The position numbers and the translations under genes were made by a program. From Brettanomyces bruxellensis (lineage: Eukaryota; Ascomycota; Pichiomycetes; Pichiales; Pichiaceae): a stretch of DNA of 64,000 nucleotides. Position 1 is the stretch's first letter, and each line of letters opens with the position of its first letter. Where the stretch lies: contig NC_054688.1 in assembly GCF_011074885.1 (NCBI RefSeq), positions 682,001-746,000 on the forward strand. Direction: 5' to 3'. A model generated the notes under the pieces. The model did not search any database and had not been told where the DNA came from. It saw only the letters and a program-made list of their open reading frames with translations. Below, piece after piece: positions 11,208 to 21,228 of the stretch.

Positions 11208-11483
11208 ATGAGGGCACCGGCAAAAAGTTCACTACCCCCTCTTCCGAGACTTCGTGTGCGGAACCAGATTGCTAAACAACAAGCAAATCCGTGCTTAGTT
11301 ATAATGACTCAGATGCTTAATTGTTGGGCATCAAATGGTGAGGGATCATCCTTATGCAAAGAACTTGAGACTCAACTTAAATCGTGTATGAATAAAGGTG
11401 GAAAGGTTCCCCCACCACCAAAACCGACGTTAAATTATCATGCCTCCAGACTTCTTCCAAAGATACATAAGACGAAGGAGTAA
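11208..11483 (+). CDS. MRP10: Mitochondrial small-subunit ribosomal protein mS37 (MRP10), CHCH protein
   Basis: 91 residues, close to the yeast family length. The N terminus LPPLPRLRVRNQIAKQQANPC is typical of Mrp10. Two CX(n)C pairs lie in the central region (C at ~29 and ~40, then ~50 and ~60), matching the twin-cysteine CHCH fold oxidised by the Mia40 pathway. The C-terminal LNYHASRLLPKI block is also conserved. The family is a component of the mitochondrial 37S ribosomal subunit needed for mitochondrial translation. ATG at 11208 is the only sensible start and sits after a short AT-rich leader. Confidence 0.92.
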   Translation: MRAPAKSSLPPLPRLRVRNQIAKQQANPCLVIMTQMLNCWASNGEGSSLCKELETQLKSCMNKGGKVPPPPKPTLNYHASRLLPKIHKTKE

Positions 11484-12083
11484 ACAGGCTCTCCTTGACA
11501 GATACATATGTGAATATTTCATAGATGAAGAAAGAAACAAATGGGAATGTGCAAAATAGGGCTGATCGATTAGAATAATACAGAAATAATTAATATGACT
11601 AATGAACTGCGGAGGCAAATTAGTCGGAAGAGGACAGTAGACTTGTTTGTGATGTAAATGGGAAATATCTTTGATTTCGTGCAAAAGGTGCGTACGTTAT
11701 CGAAAGTCCTTTTTAAAAACGAAAGTGTCAAAGTTGAGTCTGTCTCAATGTATATATTTAGAATATGCATGGTGCGTTACCTGGTTCAACAGAGGGTGAG
11801 TTGGGCTGCTTTCATGTAAATAGTAGTGGATGGCTTTATAATATTTATAAAAAAGAGGTTGATTGCTTTTGAAGTGAAATGTGATGATGAAATGCTCATT
11901 CATCGTAAAAGCCAAAAAAAACGCTTGATCTGCTGTAGGGCAAAAAAGGGGAAGGGAGGGGAAGAAGAAAAAAAAAATTCGAGGGGAAAAAAGGAGCTAC
12001 TATTCGATTTATCTACATAGCGGTTCCTATATTATTGCAATATTGAGTATATAATTCTATGCTACCTTTTGTAATCATCTAAT
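11484..12083. other. Intergenic region between MRP10 and the MTF2-like gene
   Basis: 600 bp, both neighbours on the plus strand. It contains a purine tract (about 11946-11995, runs of G and A) upstream of the next gene. No supported gene on either strand. Confidence 0.5.
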
Positions 12084-13145
12084 ATGATGTATGGGATCTT
12101 GAAAATTTCAAGATGTGTTCAGACTAGATGCTTTTCTTGTGTACGGCCGATGCTAAAAGAAAGTGTCGACGAAGGTATAAAGGCAGTTGAAAAGGGGCCA
12201 GATTTAGCAAAGACAACCGGAGAAGTTGAATCATCTGAAGATCCAGCGGATTTCTTAAAGAAAATTATAAACGATAGCAAAAGGAGTCTAAAGTTTGATA
12301 AAATATATAAAGAATTTTCTGAATCCGTCTCCAATACTGCACCAATGTCCTCATTCGAAGAACAGAAATCATTTCACAAGATATTTAATTATTTAAAGAA
12401 CGAGCACGGTTCAATAGGAATTACTGACACCGTCAAAAGGATAACTGGCTTTTATGACTTGAATCAGAACCTTGAATTAAATGGTAACGGAAGGGATAAT
12501 TCTAGTGTTGTGACTAAACAAGCGTTAATTAGCAAGAAATTTAATAGCAATTCAGAGAATACACATGCTTACAAAATGGCATTAAAGCCAACATTAGAGA
12601 AGATTAATCAATTTCAAAACAGCGGGCAGATGCTAGGCTTTATACGAAGAAACCTCCTCCAGTCTTTTCTAGAAAACGATGAGTTTACGAAGAACCACAC
12701 AATTGCTGTAATAAAGGAGATATCATTAAAGAAACCAGAGCATCCAATGGTTGATAGGGTCACTCTTCCAATACTTTTAGAATATTGCTTAAATTCGTTG
12801 ACAAATGACTTTAATTCGTTGGATGAAACGTTAGTCCTTGTCAATTATATAAAAAAGCATCAATCCATTGAATTATACGAGTTCGGAATGAATATAGATG
12901 TATACAATTCATTACTCAGACAGATATGGGTGAAGACAGAAAACTTGCAAATGATTTCAAGGATTGTGGATGAACTTTGTGTTAACGCCATAAAACCAGA
13001 TTTGGTTACGTATATAACATTGGCGGAGATCTATTTAAAATGCATGAATGTGAAGGACAGTCTTAATGCAGAACCATATCTTCTTTGGGGCAATAGTGAA
13101 GATATTCATAAAATAAGCCATTTTCTTGAAAATATAGAGACTTAG
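12084..13145 (+). CDS. Probable mitochondrial RNA maturation/expression factor, MTF2-like
   Basis: 353 residues. The N terminus (MMYGILKISRCVQTRCFSC) is basic, lacks acidic residues and looks like a mitochondrial presequence. The C-terminal half (~195-350) is helical with pieces such as VYNSLLRQIW and PDLVTYITLAEIY, resembling PPR/MTF2-type helical repeats. The family (Mtf2/Nam1 in S. cerevisiae) couples mitochondrial transcription to mRNA processing and translation. The assignment rests on overall pattern and context next to MRP10 and is tentative; another PPR-like mitochondrial RNA factor is possible. Two adjacent ATGs at 12084 and 12087 could both serve. Confidence 0.5.
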   Translation: MMYGILKISRCVQTRCFSCVRPMLKESVDEGIKAVEKGPDLAKTTGEVESSEDPADFLKKIINDSKRSLKFDKIYKEFSESVSNTAPMSSFEEQKSFHKIFNYLKNEHGSIGITDTVKRITGFYDLNQNLELNGNGRDNSSVVTKQALISKKFNSNSENTHAYKMALKPTLEKINQFQNSGQMLGFIRRNLLQSFLENDEFTKNHTIAVIKEISLKKPEHPMVDRVTLPILLEYCLNSLTNDFNSLDETLVLVNYIKKHQSIELYEFGMNIDVYNSLLRQIWVKTENLQMISRIVDELCVNAIKPDLVTYITLAEIYLKCMNVKDSLNAEPYLLWGNSEDIHKISHFLENIET

Positions 13146-13607
13146 ACTTTCCTATATGTGAAAGACAATCCTTGCAAAGCCAAATCAAAATTGATATGGC
13201 CGAATAGAAAGATAAGCGTACGTATACATACAACCTTACATATTTTAGGGCTTTTCAAAATTTTTTTGGTGTAATCTGCATGTATGTACGACTGACGCGT
13301 GAATAATAAATATATGAACAATCATCTAGACAAATTTAAAATCATAGAAACAGTAAAGTAATTCATTTATATTCTAGTTGTGTCATGCATAAACCGCTTT
13401 GAGAACGATCTATTTTTATTATTATTTTCTTCTGTCAAAATAAGATAGAACACTTGTCTGACGTCTTCTAAAAGGCTTTAAATGCAACGGGAATAGAGTT
13501 GTATGGTAAAGTCATCGATAACATTTTATATTTCTACGGTATAGTGATAATAAGGTACAACAGATACAGTTAACAAATTTATAGAAGCACACAGGTACAA
13601 AGCAACT
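13146..13607. other. CDC45 upstream region
   Basis: 462 bp between two plus-strand genes. Apart from the ACGCGT box listed separately, only AT-rich sequence is seen. Confidence 0.5.
13295..13300. promoter_or_regulatory. ACGCGT (MCB-like) box upstream of CDC45
   Basis: An MluI cell-cycle box core (ACGCGT, within GACGCGT) lies about 308 bp upstream of the CDC45 start. MBF binds this sequence in G1/S-regulated yeast replication genes, and CDC45 is a typical target. A single six-base match is weak on its own. Confidence 0.35.
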
Positions 13608-15914
13608 ATGCTCCTTACACCGGACCATTTTGCAGAGGCTTTTGAGGAAATAAGAAAAACATCCTTGACACATTCTACGTGTAAACTTGCCATTTTCACG
13701 GCATGCTTAAACGTGGATGCTATTTGCTCGGCGAGAATGCTATGCGGGCTATTAAAAAAAAGCCTCATAGTATTTCAAATGATACCAGTAGTGGGGTATA
13801 ATGATTTGAAGAAGAAATACGCGAAACTTGACGATACTATCTCCAATGTGATTATGTTGGATTGTGGATCAATGGTGGACCTTGAAAGTTTTCTAGAAAT
13901 TGATGTCAATAATTACTTGGATAAAGATTATTATCAATCAATGGTTACACCAGACAACTCAAGCCAGTTGGGAGATAGCAATTTGAAACTCACAAGAAAG
14001 ATTTACATTATAGATGGACATCGTCCCTGGAATCTTGACAATTTATTTGGCTCACAAATGATTAATTGCTTCGATGATGGAGGTACATCAGAAGAACTAG
14101 AGCACGAAAAGGAGGCCTACGATCTGCTAGTATCAATGGAAAGTGACGAAGAGGAAGATGCGGATAGTGATAGCGATAAAGATGGAAGTGATCATGAGGA
14201 AGAACTTTCAAACTCATCTTTTGAGAAAGATGAACAGGCTGAAGGTAATGAAAATCAGAATCAGGATGAAGATAAGTCTCAAGAGTCAAGAAAACGTACA
14301 GGTTTTGAATCCTTTGAAGATCAAAATCCCGATGAACAACAAGAACATCAAATTAACAAGAAGAGACGAAGAACTCAAATGAGAGAAGGTGAAAGAACCA
14401 TAGAAAACTACTACAATCAGGGAACGACAGTTATCATTCCATCTTCTTTACAGATGTATACATTACTTTCGACAATTGGACGGTGCAACATGGATAATTT
14501 ATGGTTGTCAATTGTAGGGGCGACATCTTTGAAGGCAAACTACGAGCATGTTTATGATGACGTATTTCCACTATTGAAGGAAGAGGTTAATAGATTGCAA
14601 TCTGAAAAACAGGCGGAAGATAATGCCAAAACTTTAGCTACAACACAGAACAATACCAGTCAGTTAGAGCTATCCAAAAATATGGGTGATAGGGCGGACA
14701 ATTGTAGTATTCAAATAGATAAAGAATACTCATTATTTTTATTGAGACACTGGAACATGTATGATGCATTTTTCTACTCCAATTACGTGAACTCCAAATT
14801 ACAATTATATACAAACCAAGGGCGGAAAAAGCTTAACACAATGTTTGCAAGAATGGGAATATCATTGGTATCCGCAAGTCAGAACTGGCATTACCTAGAC
14901 ATTGATCTGAAGAAGAAGATTAATAGAATTTTTACCAAAAACCTTTCTCAACTAGGGTTGACGGACGTGATCCGAGATGGTTTTGTCCGAAATTATGGCT
15001 TTGATGGTGCAATAAGTGCAGGTGATTACGCTGAAGCGGTTACTGCACTTTTAGAATTTGACGGTGAAATGAACACACTATCAAAGTTCAAAGAAGGTGG
15101 TATTGGTAACGATCAAACAACGCCGCCCGAAGAGGAGGATGCTAACGACGAGACAAAACATACAGATGACGATGGTAAAGCTGAAAGTTTGAACAAGCTA
15201 ATTATTGAAAGAGAAGAACAATTCATTAGAAACTTTTGGAAGGCATATGATTCATTGGCATCAATAAATTTGGTTGAAGCAGGAATTCGTATTGCTCAAT
15301 TGCAGCAGAAATTCATTTTTGAAAAAGGATTTGAAATATTTCACAAGCGAATGGTTAAAAATCTTCGGATATTCCGTCTTGTTGTCCTCAAAAATAGCTT
15401 TACTTCAAATAGTACGGTGACCGATATAACTATAAACAATTATGCGCCATCTAGACATTCTACGTTGATCGGGACATCTGATACTGCAGCATCCAGCTCA
15501 CTAAATGAAAAGGATACAGTCGATTTTCACACGCTTGGATCTAGTCAAAAACTTTTCCAGAACCCGCTTATTTTGACAAAACTTGGTAATTGGATATTAG
15601 AGGCTTGTGCAGAGATGGATACACCACCGGTCCCATTGGTCATTGCTGCCTTAGATAGAGATACAGACACATATTTGGTTTGTGGGTTACCTCCTAAGTA
15701 TCCAAATATGAGGGGCATCGACACCAATAGAGAACTGGAAAAACAGTCTGAAAGTACAACTGTGCTTAACACATTTTCGTTGGCATTTCAAGAGATTGCC
15801 AATAGTACCGGTGCCAAAGCCAGAATTGATAGCTTTGAGAGTACTATAATCGAGATAAGGAAAGAGGATTTACCACTTTTTTTAGAACGATTAACTTTGA
15901 GTGGTTTGGTGTAA
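13608..15914 (+). CDS. CDC45: CDC45, CMG helicase subunit / DNA replication initiation factor
   Basis: 768 residues, starting MLLTPDHFAEAF. Cdc45 joins MCM2-7 and GINS to form the replicative CMG helicase. The N-terminal DHH/RecJ-like fold is recognisable (LAIFTACLNVDAICSARML, then VIMLDCGSMVDLE and YIIDGHRPWNLDN around residues 25-145). A long acidic insert follows (residues ~175-235, DEEEDADSDSDKD...), as in other Cdc45 proteins, and a second acidic loop lies near 503-525. The C terminus (VPLVIAALDRDTDTYLVCGLP) is also family-like. The gene runs convergently into REX3 with only 110 bp between them. Confidence 0.95.
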   Translation: MLLTPDHFAEAFEEIRKTSLTHSTCKLAIFTACLNVDAICSARMLCGLLKKSLIVFQMIPVVGYNDLKKKYAKLDDTISNVIMLDCGSMVDLESFLEIDVNNYLDKDYYQSMVTPDNSSQLGDSNLKLTRKIYIIDGHRPWNLDNLFGSQMINCFDDGGTSEELEHEKEAYDLLVSMESDEEEDADSDSDKDGSDHEEELSNSSFEKDEQAEGNENQNQDEDKSQESRKRTGFESFEDQNPDEQQEHQINKKRRRTQMREGERTIENYYNQGTTVIIPSSLQMYTLLSTIGRCNMDNLWLSIVGATSLKANYEHVYDDVFPLLKEEVNRLQSEKQAEDNAKTLATTQNNTSQLELSKNMGDRADNCSIQIDKEYSLFLLRHWNMYDAFFYSNYVNSKLQLYTNQGRKKLNTMFARMGISLVSASQNWHYLDIDLKKKINRIFTKNLSQLGLTDVIRDGFVRNYGFDGAISAGDYAEAVTALLEFDGEMNTLSKFKEGGIGNDQTTPPEEEDANDETKHTDDDGKAESLNKLIIEREEQFIRNFWKAYDSLASINLVEAGIRIAQLQQKFIFEKGFEIFHKRMVKNLRIFRLVVLKNSFTSNSTVTDITINNYAPSRHSTLIGTSDTAASSSLNEKDTVDFHTLGSSQKLFQNPLILTKLGNWILEACAEMDTPPVPLVIAALDRDTDTYLVCGLPPKYPNMRGIDTNRELEKQSESTTVLNTFSLAFQEIANSTGAKARIDSFESTIIEIRKEDLPLFLERLTLSGLV

Positions 15915-16024
15915 AACAACCATGCTGTACTCTTAAATGTGAATTTTGAGAAAATATTTAATATGCCATTTATAGTGCCCCTGTATACACATTAATCCAG
16001 AAAAGTAACAAGAAAAGGCACCGC

Positions 16025-17364
16025 TCATTCATATTTCTTTGAGCAAAGAACTTTCTTCGTAATTTGTACGGGTAGAATTGCATCTTCCAAGGGATCGTGC
16101 TCATTCATTTGGACATTTTTACTGAGATACTTCCACGCCAATTTCTTGAGTGGGTCTTTCCTCATAGGGTCAATCTGATTCTCGCTAAATAGAATTGCCG
16201 TATCTACAATCCTTGGATAAATCAGGCGGAGAACGTTAAGATCATTTTCTAGACCATGCCCAATAACAATAGTATCCTCATCCGTTAATTGTGCAAGTCT
16301 GACCATGACTTGATCAAATGTAAGAGTATTAAGATCAGAACTTTTTGGAACACAGTCAACCCCTGAACATGTGTGTTCAAGTCAACAACTTTATCACCTT
16401 CAGGAACCACCAAATTATTTAAGATTGGTTTGAGTGTTCGGAAGTCAACTGCACTAACTTTCATAAGTTCAAATCCAAGATCAGTAAAGCACATCTCACA
16501 GTCAATACCAATGGCTTTAATTTTGCTTCTTCGGAGTTGTTGGGTTGGCTCACTATTTCGTATATTAAGTTCCTTCCTCAGTTGGCTAATTGTTTTGAAA
16601 GGCTTTGCCCAATTTAAGAACCTCTTATCTTTAAATTTAAAAACATGCGCAGCATTTGTGCAACAACCAGATGATTCATCCAATGATTCGTGGCAACAAC
16701 TGTAGAACGATGTCCTATAACTACGATTTCGAACTATACGCCCACCTAATAAATTCGAGTCGGTTACAAACTGAATCTTTCCCGGATGAAAGTGACAAAC
16801 AGAAGGTCCTATCAAACAACCTCTATCATCAGTTGCAAATTTTTTGTCGAACTGATCATGTATTGAGAACTTACTATGACAATGTTCACATTCAATGAAA
16901 TCGGGTACCTCGGCATCATCAATTTCCTGAGGTACTTCAGTAACATATTGGCTCGCATCAAGTTTACTTTTTGAAATACACAATTTTTCCAACCTCTTGT
17001 ATAGCTCATCATCATCCGGAATGCCCAATTGATTACATTTTGATGTGACAATCTTTTGCCTTTGACGGCGATCTTTTGCGACTTTATCTTTATCAAATGC
17101 CCCATACTTTAAAAGATTATACATCAATCTTTTCACTGTTGACATATATTCCATTCTGGATCTTGATCTCTTACAAACATCATGTTCTCTTTTAACAATT
17201 TCTGCCGCGATCTTTGTGTGATCAGATCTTTCATCTTGCTTGTTCTTTGCTAAAGATTTCAGATACTGTTGAAGCAAAAGATTAAGATAATGCTGACGCT
17301 CATCCTGCCTAACCGGTGCATATGGAAGAACAGGAGCGGGAAAAATCTTCTTGTTCGATGACAT
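16025..17364 (-). CDS. REX3: REX3-type 3'-5' RNA exonuclease (DEDD family), frameshifted
   Basis: The homologous region is split over two overlapping minus-strand frames, 17364-16285 and the frame ending at 16025. The first holds a Cys/His zinc-binding region (ECEHCHSKF, VCHFHPG, YSCCHES, around residues 155-245 from the ATG) and the Exo I motif (GIDCEMCF). The second holds Exo II/III (GHGLENDLNVLRL, DTAILF, EHDPLEDAI). Together they match Rex3-like exonucleases that process RNase MRP RNA and other small RNAs; the combined length (~446 aa) fits. The switch needs one extra base near the CCCC run at 16360-16363. ATG at 17364 is the first in-frame ATG; the longer frame begins with GTG. This could be a real lesion, allelic variation or a sequencing error. 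Confidence 0.8.
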
Positions 17365-19723
17365 ATAATAGTGGCTTAAATCTAAAATATCAAATGAGTC
17401 TCTAAAGTCCACAGATTGCGAGTAACTGAAGACTGTTGTACTTTCATGAAAAGAGAAAAAAAAATTATATGTGAAAATGATGCAAGGGTCTCGGATTTCA
17501 TTGTATGATTTTAGTACTTTATTTGTTCGGGGTTAGAATCTAACGGCAACATTATTGTCTGGATGTGCAACATGGCTTAGAGGTATAGCATAGAACAATT
17601 CGAAAACCATTATCATAGTGATACAATTTTAAATAGCAAGTTATACGAGAAAGATTGAGCCTTAAATGCCGTAAGAATGAAAATACTTCTGTTTTGCATA
17701 CCGTTAAAGATAACAACTTACAATCCATCCGAGTTTGAAGTTTGGGGTCTTTTGGACAGTAGAAAAAGGGGAACATTGATGCCACTATCAGCAATTTCAC
17801 AAGACAACGAGTTAGCAACCTTTCTGCTCTTATGTGCTAAGAAATTTTGAAAACTAAAAATATTCAGGTCTACAAGTCATTAGACAGGAGTACCCACTGA
17901 AATAAAAGAGATACGTTATTCCAACTGATTCGTTCTAAGAACACATATATAGGGCTGTGCCATATTGGACTTTAATGCAGTTCGTAAAAACAATCTGTAA
18001 TATGAATGCCTGAAGAGCCTTTGAACATATTAAATTGTTGGACAAATATTGAATATTCGTAACGATGTATTACCTGATAATTGGAAACCTGCTTAAAATA
18101 TAAAAAAAGTGTTCAAAATATACATCGACTTGCTATAGCAGCCCATATTATTTAGGTAGCTAGAAACGTATACCAATTAAAACGCTCCTAATTAAATGTG
18201 TTCGGAAAATGTGTAGTTCTTCTTCAAAAATCACCACACTGTGATACTTGGGTTTGAGATGTTCCTTAAACACAAATACCATTACAGTCGGGTCTATGTG
18301 GGCTTTTCAAATATTGGGTGCCCTGCTAAGTTGAGATTGTGTGAATCGAGTAATGGGCAAATCAGAAAAAAGGTAATACGATATCGATAAAATAAATAAC
18401 AGCAGCACAATAAGATCGGGTGAAAGTCTATCATATGAATAAGGGTACCGGTCTATCGGAGTAGTTTAGTAACAAAGTAATAGCACACAATCGTAACAGA
18501 CTGAGAGAATAAGAGACTATACACAAAAAATCAGTACGAGTATAAACGTGATCATATTTTGAAAAAGGAAAGGGTGGGAGATGATGTAGGTTTCGAATCT
18601 GCGGACTATCATCTGTCAATTGGGACCTTACGGGAATGTTGAGAAAAAATACTTTTAGCTAAGCGTTGGATACATAGAATACTGTATAATAGAACAAAGA
18701 AGGATCAAAGAAAGCAAAGAATACTTCAGAAAACACGAGGGAAAACTAATGGTTCCGAACAATTGTTAACAACCGAGACCCTTTCGGATACACAATACAA
18801 TAATACTATTATAAAAAAGTAAAAAAAAACAGGATATAATTTTATGACATAATTTATGAAGAAGTTTCTAGTACAAGGGTTACTGATCTGTCGTACCGAT
18901 GTTTATGTTCCAACGGATGAAGACTTTTACTAACCGCATGACTATTATTGTCAACCGGGAACGATGCCCAGATCCCAATGTCTCTAGTCCCATTTTTTAA
19001 CAATGACGTTACAATGTCAAAAATTTTTTTTGTGAAGCTAGCTAGCGCCGCATCATCATCTCTAAGCAGAGCTGGATACTGGAAATTAGGAGAAGAGGGA
19101 ATGGATTCTCATTCATATTTGATGTTTTAATCGCATTCGTTGACAAATTACTTCTGTTTCACATTTACATAGTTAGTTAACGAGCCCCGGAAAACCACAC
19201 GGAGGTGCTATATCAGCCACATATTATACTGAGCCTCACCACAAATAGAAGGTATAGTAATTGATCAGAACGAGGAGCCAAGCCAGCTCACACGACCCCT
19301 GAGAAATAGGAGTTTATAATTTCTCCCGGAATTCATTTTTGCTGTAGTAACATCACATTTCTTTAATATAACATGACTTTTATGATTCCGGTGTTTATCA
19401 CTCCCGTTACGTGGGATATTACATTCAAAGTTCAGCTGTACGATTTACCCATACTCCTCCCTTCGTACACAGTTCGGATACCCCCTTAATTATAGGATGT
19501 GTATTGTTAAACATGCCTAGTAGTACTATTCCATAAGATGGCTCTCAGTCATTTATTCCTTCATTGTTTACATTTTTATATCCTGTTGGATATTTAAGGG
19601 AGGTAAATTCCACTTTTTCCTAAATCATTCTCTCAAGATATAACTTCTTCAACACAGCAAGAACATTTTGTTTACTTGTTAAAGATAAACAGTAAGAGTT
19701 TAGAACATATAAGAAGAATTAGC
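17365..19723. other. Divergent intergenic region between REX3 and the ATO-family gene
   Basis: 2.36 kb with no supported gene; the few 60-codon frames lack ATG starts or similarity. Two stress-element-like CCCCT pentamers sit at 19296-19300 and 19482-19486, about 430 and 240 bp before the transporter start. A long promoter is common for nutrient-regulated transporter genes. Confidence 0.45.
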
Positions 19724-20509
19724 ATGGCTGAAAACGATCAAAGGTTTAGTGCAGAAACGGCAGTGAAGCCAGGTGAACAGACCAAGGGTGACAACAGCTC
19801 CCTTATTCCATCAGTGGAAGGTGCGCTTCCACCAAGAACTGGATATTTGAGAGTGAATTGGTATAAGAGAACCGGAAAGTATAGACCATTCCCAACATCC
19901 TGTGCTGCTGGATGTGCTTTGATTGCTGTGTCACTTTTCTCACTTGGTTTGGTTCTCTGTGGAGCAAAGCACACAACTTCTGGTATCTTGGCCGGCTTAT
20001 TCCTTTTCTCTTCAGGCTTGGTTCAAATCATTACTGGTATTTGGGCTATCGTTGATAACAATGTCTGGGGTTCGACGTTTTTGCTTTGCTATGGAGCATT
20101 TTTTATGTCCCTTGGCTCTATTATTTCAGATCTCTTTGGTGTGGTGTCCAGTTACGAGTCAACCTCCGACTTTGACAACGCTTTTGGCCTTTACTTGATT
20201 TCTTGGCTTGTCTTTACTTTCTTTATGTGGATTGCAACCATTAAGTCTACGCTTCCACTTTTCGCTTTAATGACGTTTTTGTGGGTGTTCTTCCTTCTTT
20301 ATGCCATTGCTGTCTTTGGCAACCATTCAGGATGTAAGACCGCAGCTGGTATATTCTGCTTCTTATCATCTGCATGCGCTTTCTATGGTATGTACGACGG
20401 CCTGCACTCAAAAGCATCAGCTTACTTGCCATCACCAGAGGGAAAGTGGACAAGAATGCCAGGATCTACAAATGCTCCAACTGATGAAAGTAGGGTTGAG
20501 ATCATCTAA
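19724..20509 (+). CDS. ATO/GPR1/FUN34/YaaH-family plasma-membrane transporter (acetate/ammonium related)
   Basis: 261 residues from ATG 19724; an upstream in-frame TTG is not needed. A hydrophilic N terminus of about 50 residues is followed by six predicted membrane segments. Family signatures include GSTFLLCYGAFFMSLG (segment 3) and FGLYLISWLVFTFFMW...KST (segments 4-5). S. cerevisiae relatives are Ady2/Ato1, Ato2 and Ato3, linked to acetate uptake and ammonia export. The usual NPAPLGL motif before the first helix is not present; the position reads RPFPTSCAAGC. It may therefore be a divergent paralogue with different substrate preference. The short C-terminal tail is hydrophilic. Family confident, substrate not. 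Confidence 0.82.
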   Translation: MAENDQRFSAETAVKPGEQTKGDNSSLIPSVEGALPPRTGYLRVNWYKRTGKYRPFPTSCAAGCALIAVSLFSLGLVLCGAKHTTSGILAGLFLFSSGLVQIITGIWAIVDNNVWGSTFLLCYGAFFMSLGSIISDLFGVVSSYESTSDFDNAFGLYLISWLVFTFFMWIATIKSTLPLFALMTFLWVFFLLYAIAVFGNHSGCKTAAGIFCFLSSACAFYGMYDGLHSKASAYLPSPEGKWTRMPGSTNAPTDESRVEII

Positions 20510-21228
20510 ATAGTACCTCAAATTCTTTCACGAAAGCCGCAGGTTTAAGTATCTGCCTGGCTCATGAATTCTTTATTTTCATTTAATACTTTTTTTTTTT
20601 TTTTGGCAGAGTCGAAGGTAATGTATATATTCATATATATCTTACGTTCTGACCGTCGTTTATCACACAAATCAAACTAATACTCCTTAATATTTTGTGC
20701 AAAAAAGTTATATAATCAATAATTCAAAGTAACTTCTTTCTTATGCAAAAGGTAGCATAGCTTTAGCTGAAGAGGTTAATTAGCGGTAAATCAAAGTTAA
20801 TGCGAATATCTACAGGTGATTGACGGTAAATCAAATTTAATGTGAACTACACTGGGGAATTGACAGTAAATTAAATTTAACGTAAATCAGTGCAGGCTTA
20901 TTGGCAAAATATGACGGCAAGTTTCATCCAAATTGCAACCAACTCGTTTAATGGGTACTTTCGTGCATTCATTAATTCAAACTATTTTTTTTTTTTTTGA
21001 CGCGCCTCGTTAAGTTACGAGGCTGATGATTCAAAGAAACAACAATGTGTCAACCATGCTGATTCACAGGAGGACCCTACGAAAATCCAGCTCCTACTCG
21101 CATTCTCCAAAAACACTCACAACAAAATTCATCAAATGCAAAATTCATTTCATATTATTAATACAAGGCGGAACTATTCAAAATAATACATGGTTGAAAG
21201 GTAGCAAAATGCAACATGCTGTTATCTT
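20510..21228. other. Convergent intergenic region between ATO-family gene and EPL1
   Basis: 719 bp holding a long T tract (about 20589-20604), the 40-bp tandem repeat listed separately, another T run near 20985-20998 and a small hairpin (CCTCGT...ACGAGG, about 21005-21022). No gene supported. Confidence 0.55.
20781..20900. repeat. Three imperfect 40-bp tandem repeats
   Basis: Units 20781-20820, 20821-20860 and 20861-20900 each start with a TNNCNGTAAATYAAANTTAAYG-type block. A weaker partial fourth unit begins at 20901. The repeat is non-coding and lies 3' of the ATO-family gene. Confidence 0.85.

Noticed and set aside
16285..16380. An intron explaining the REX3 frame change
   Set aside because: The two conserved parts are contiguous at protein level with no room for an intron and no GTAAGT/TACTAAC signals.
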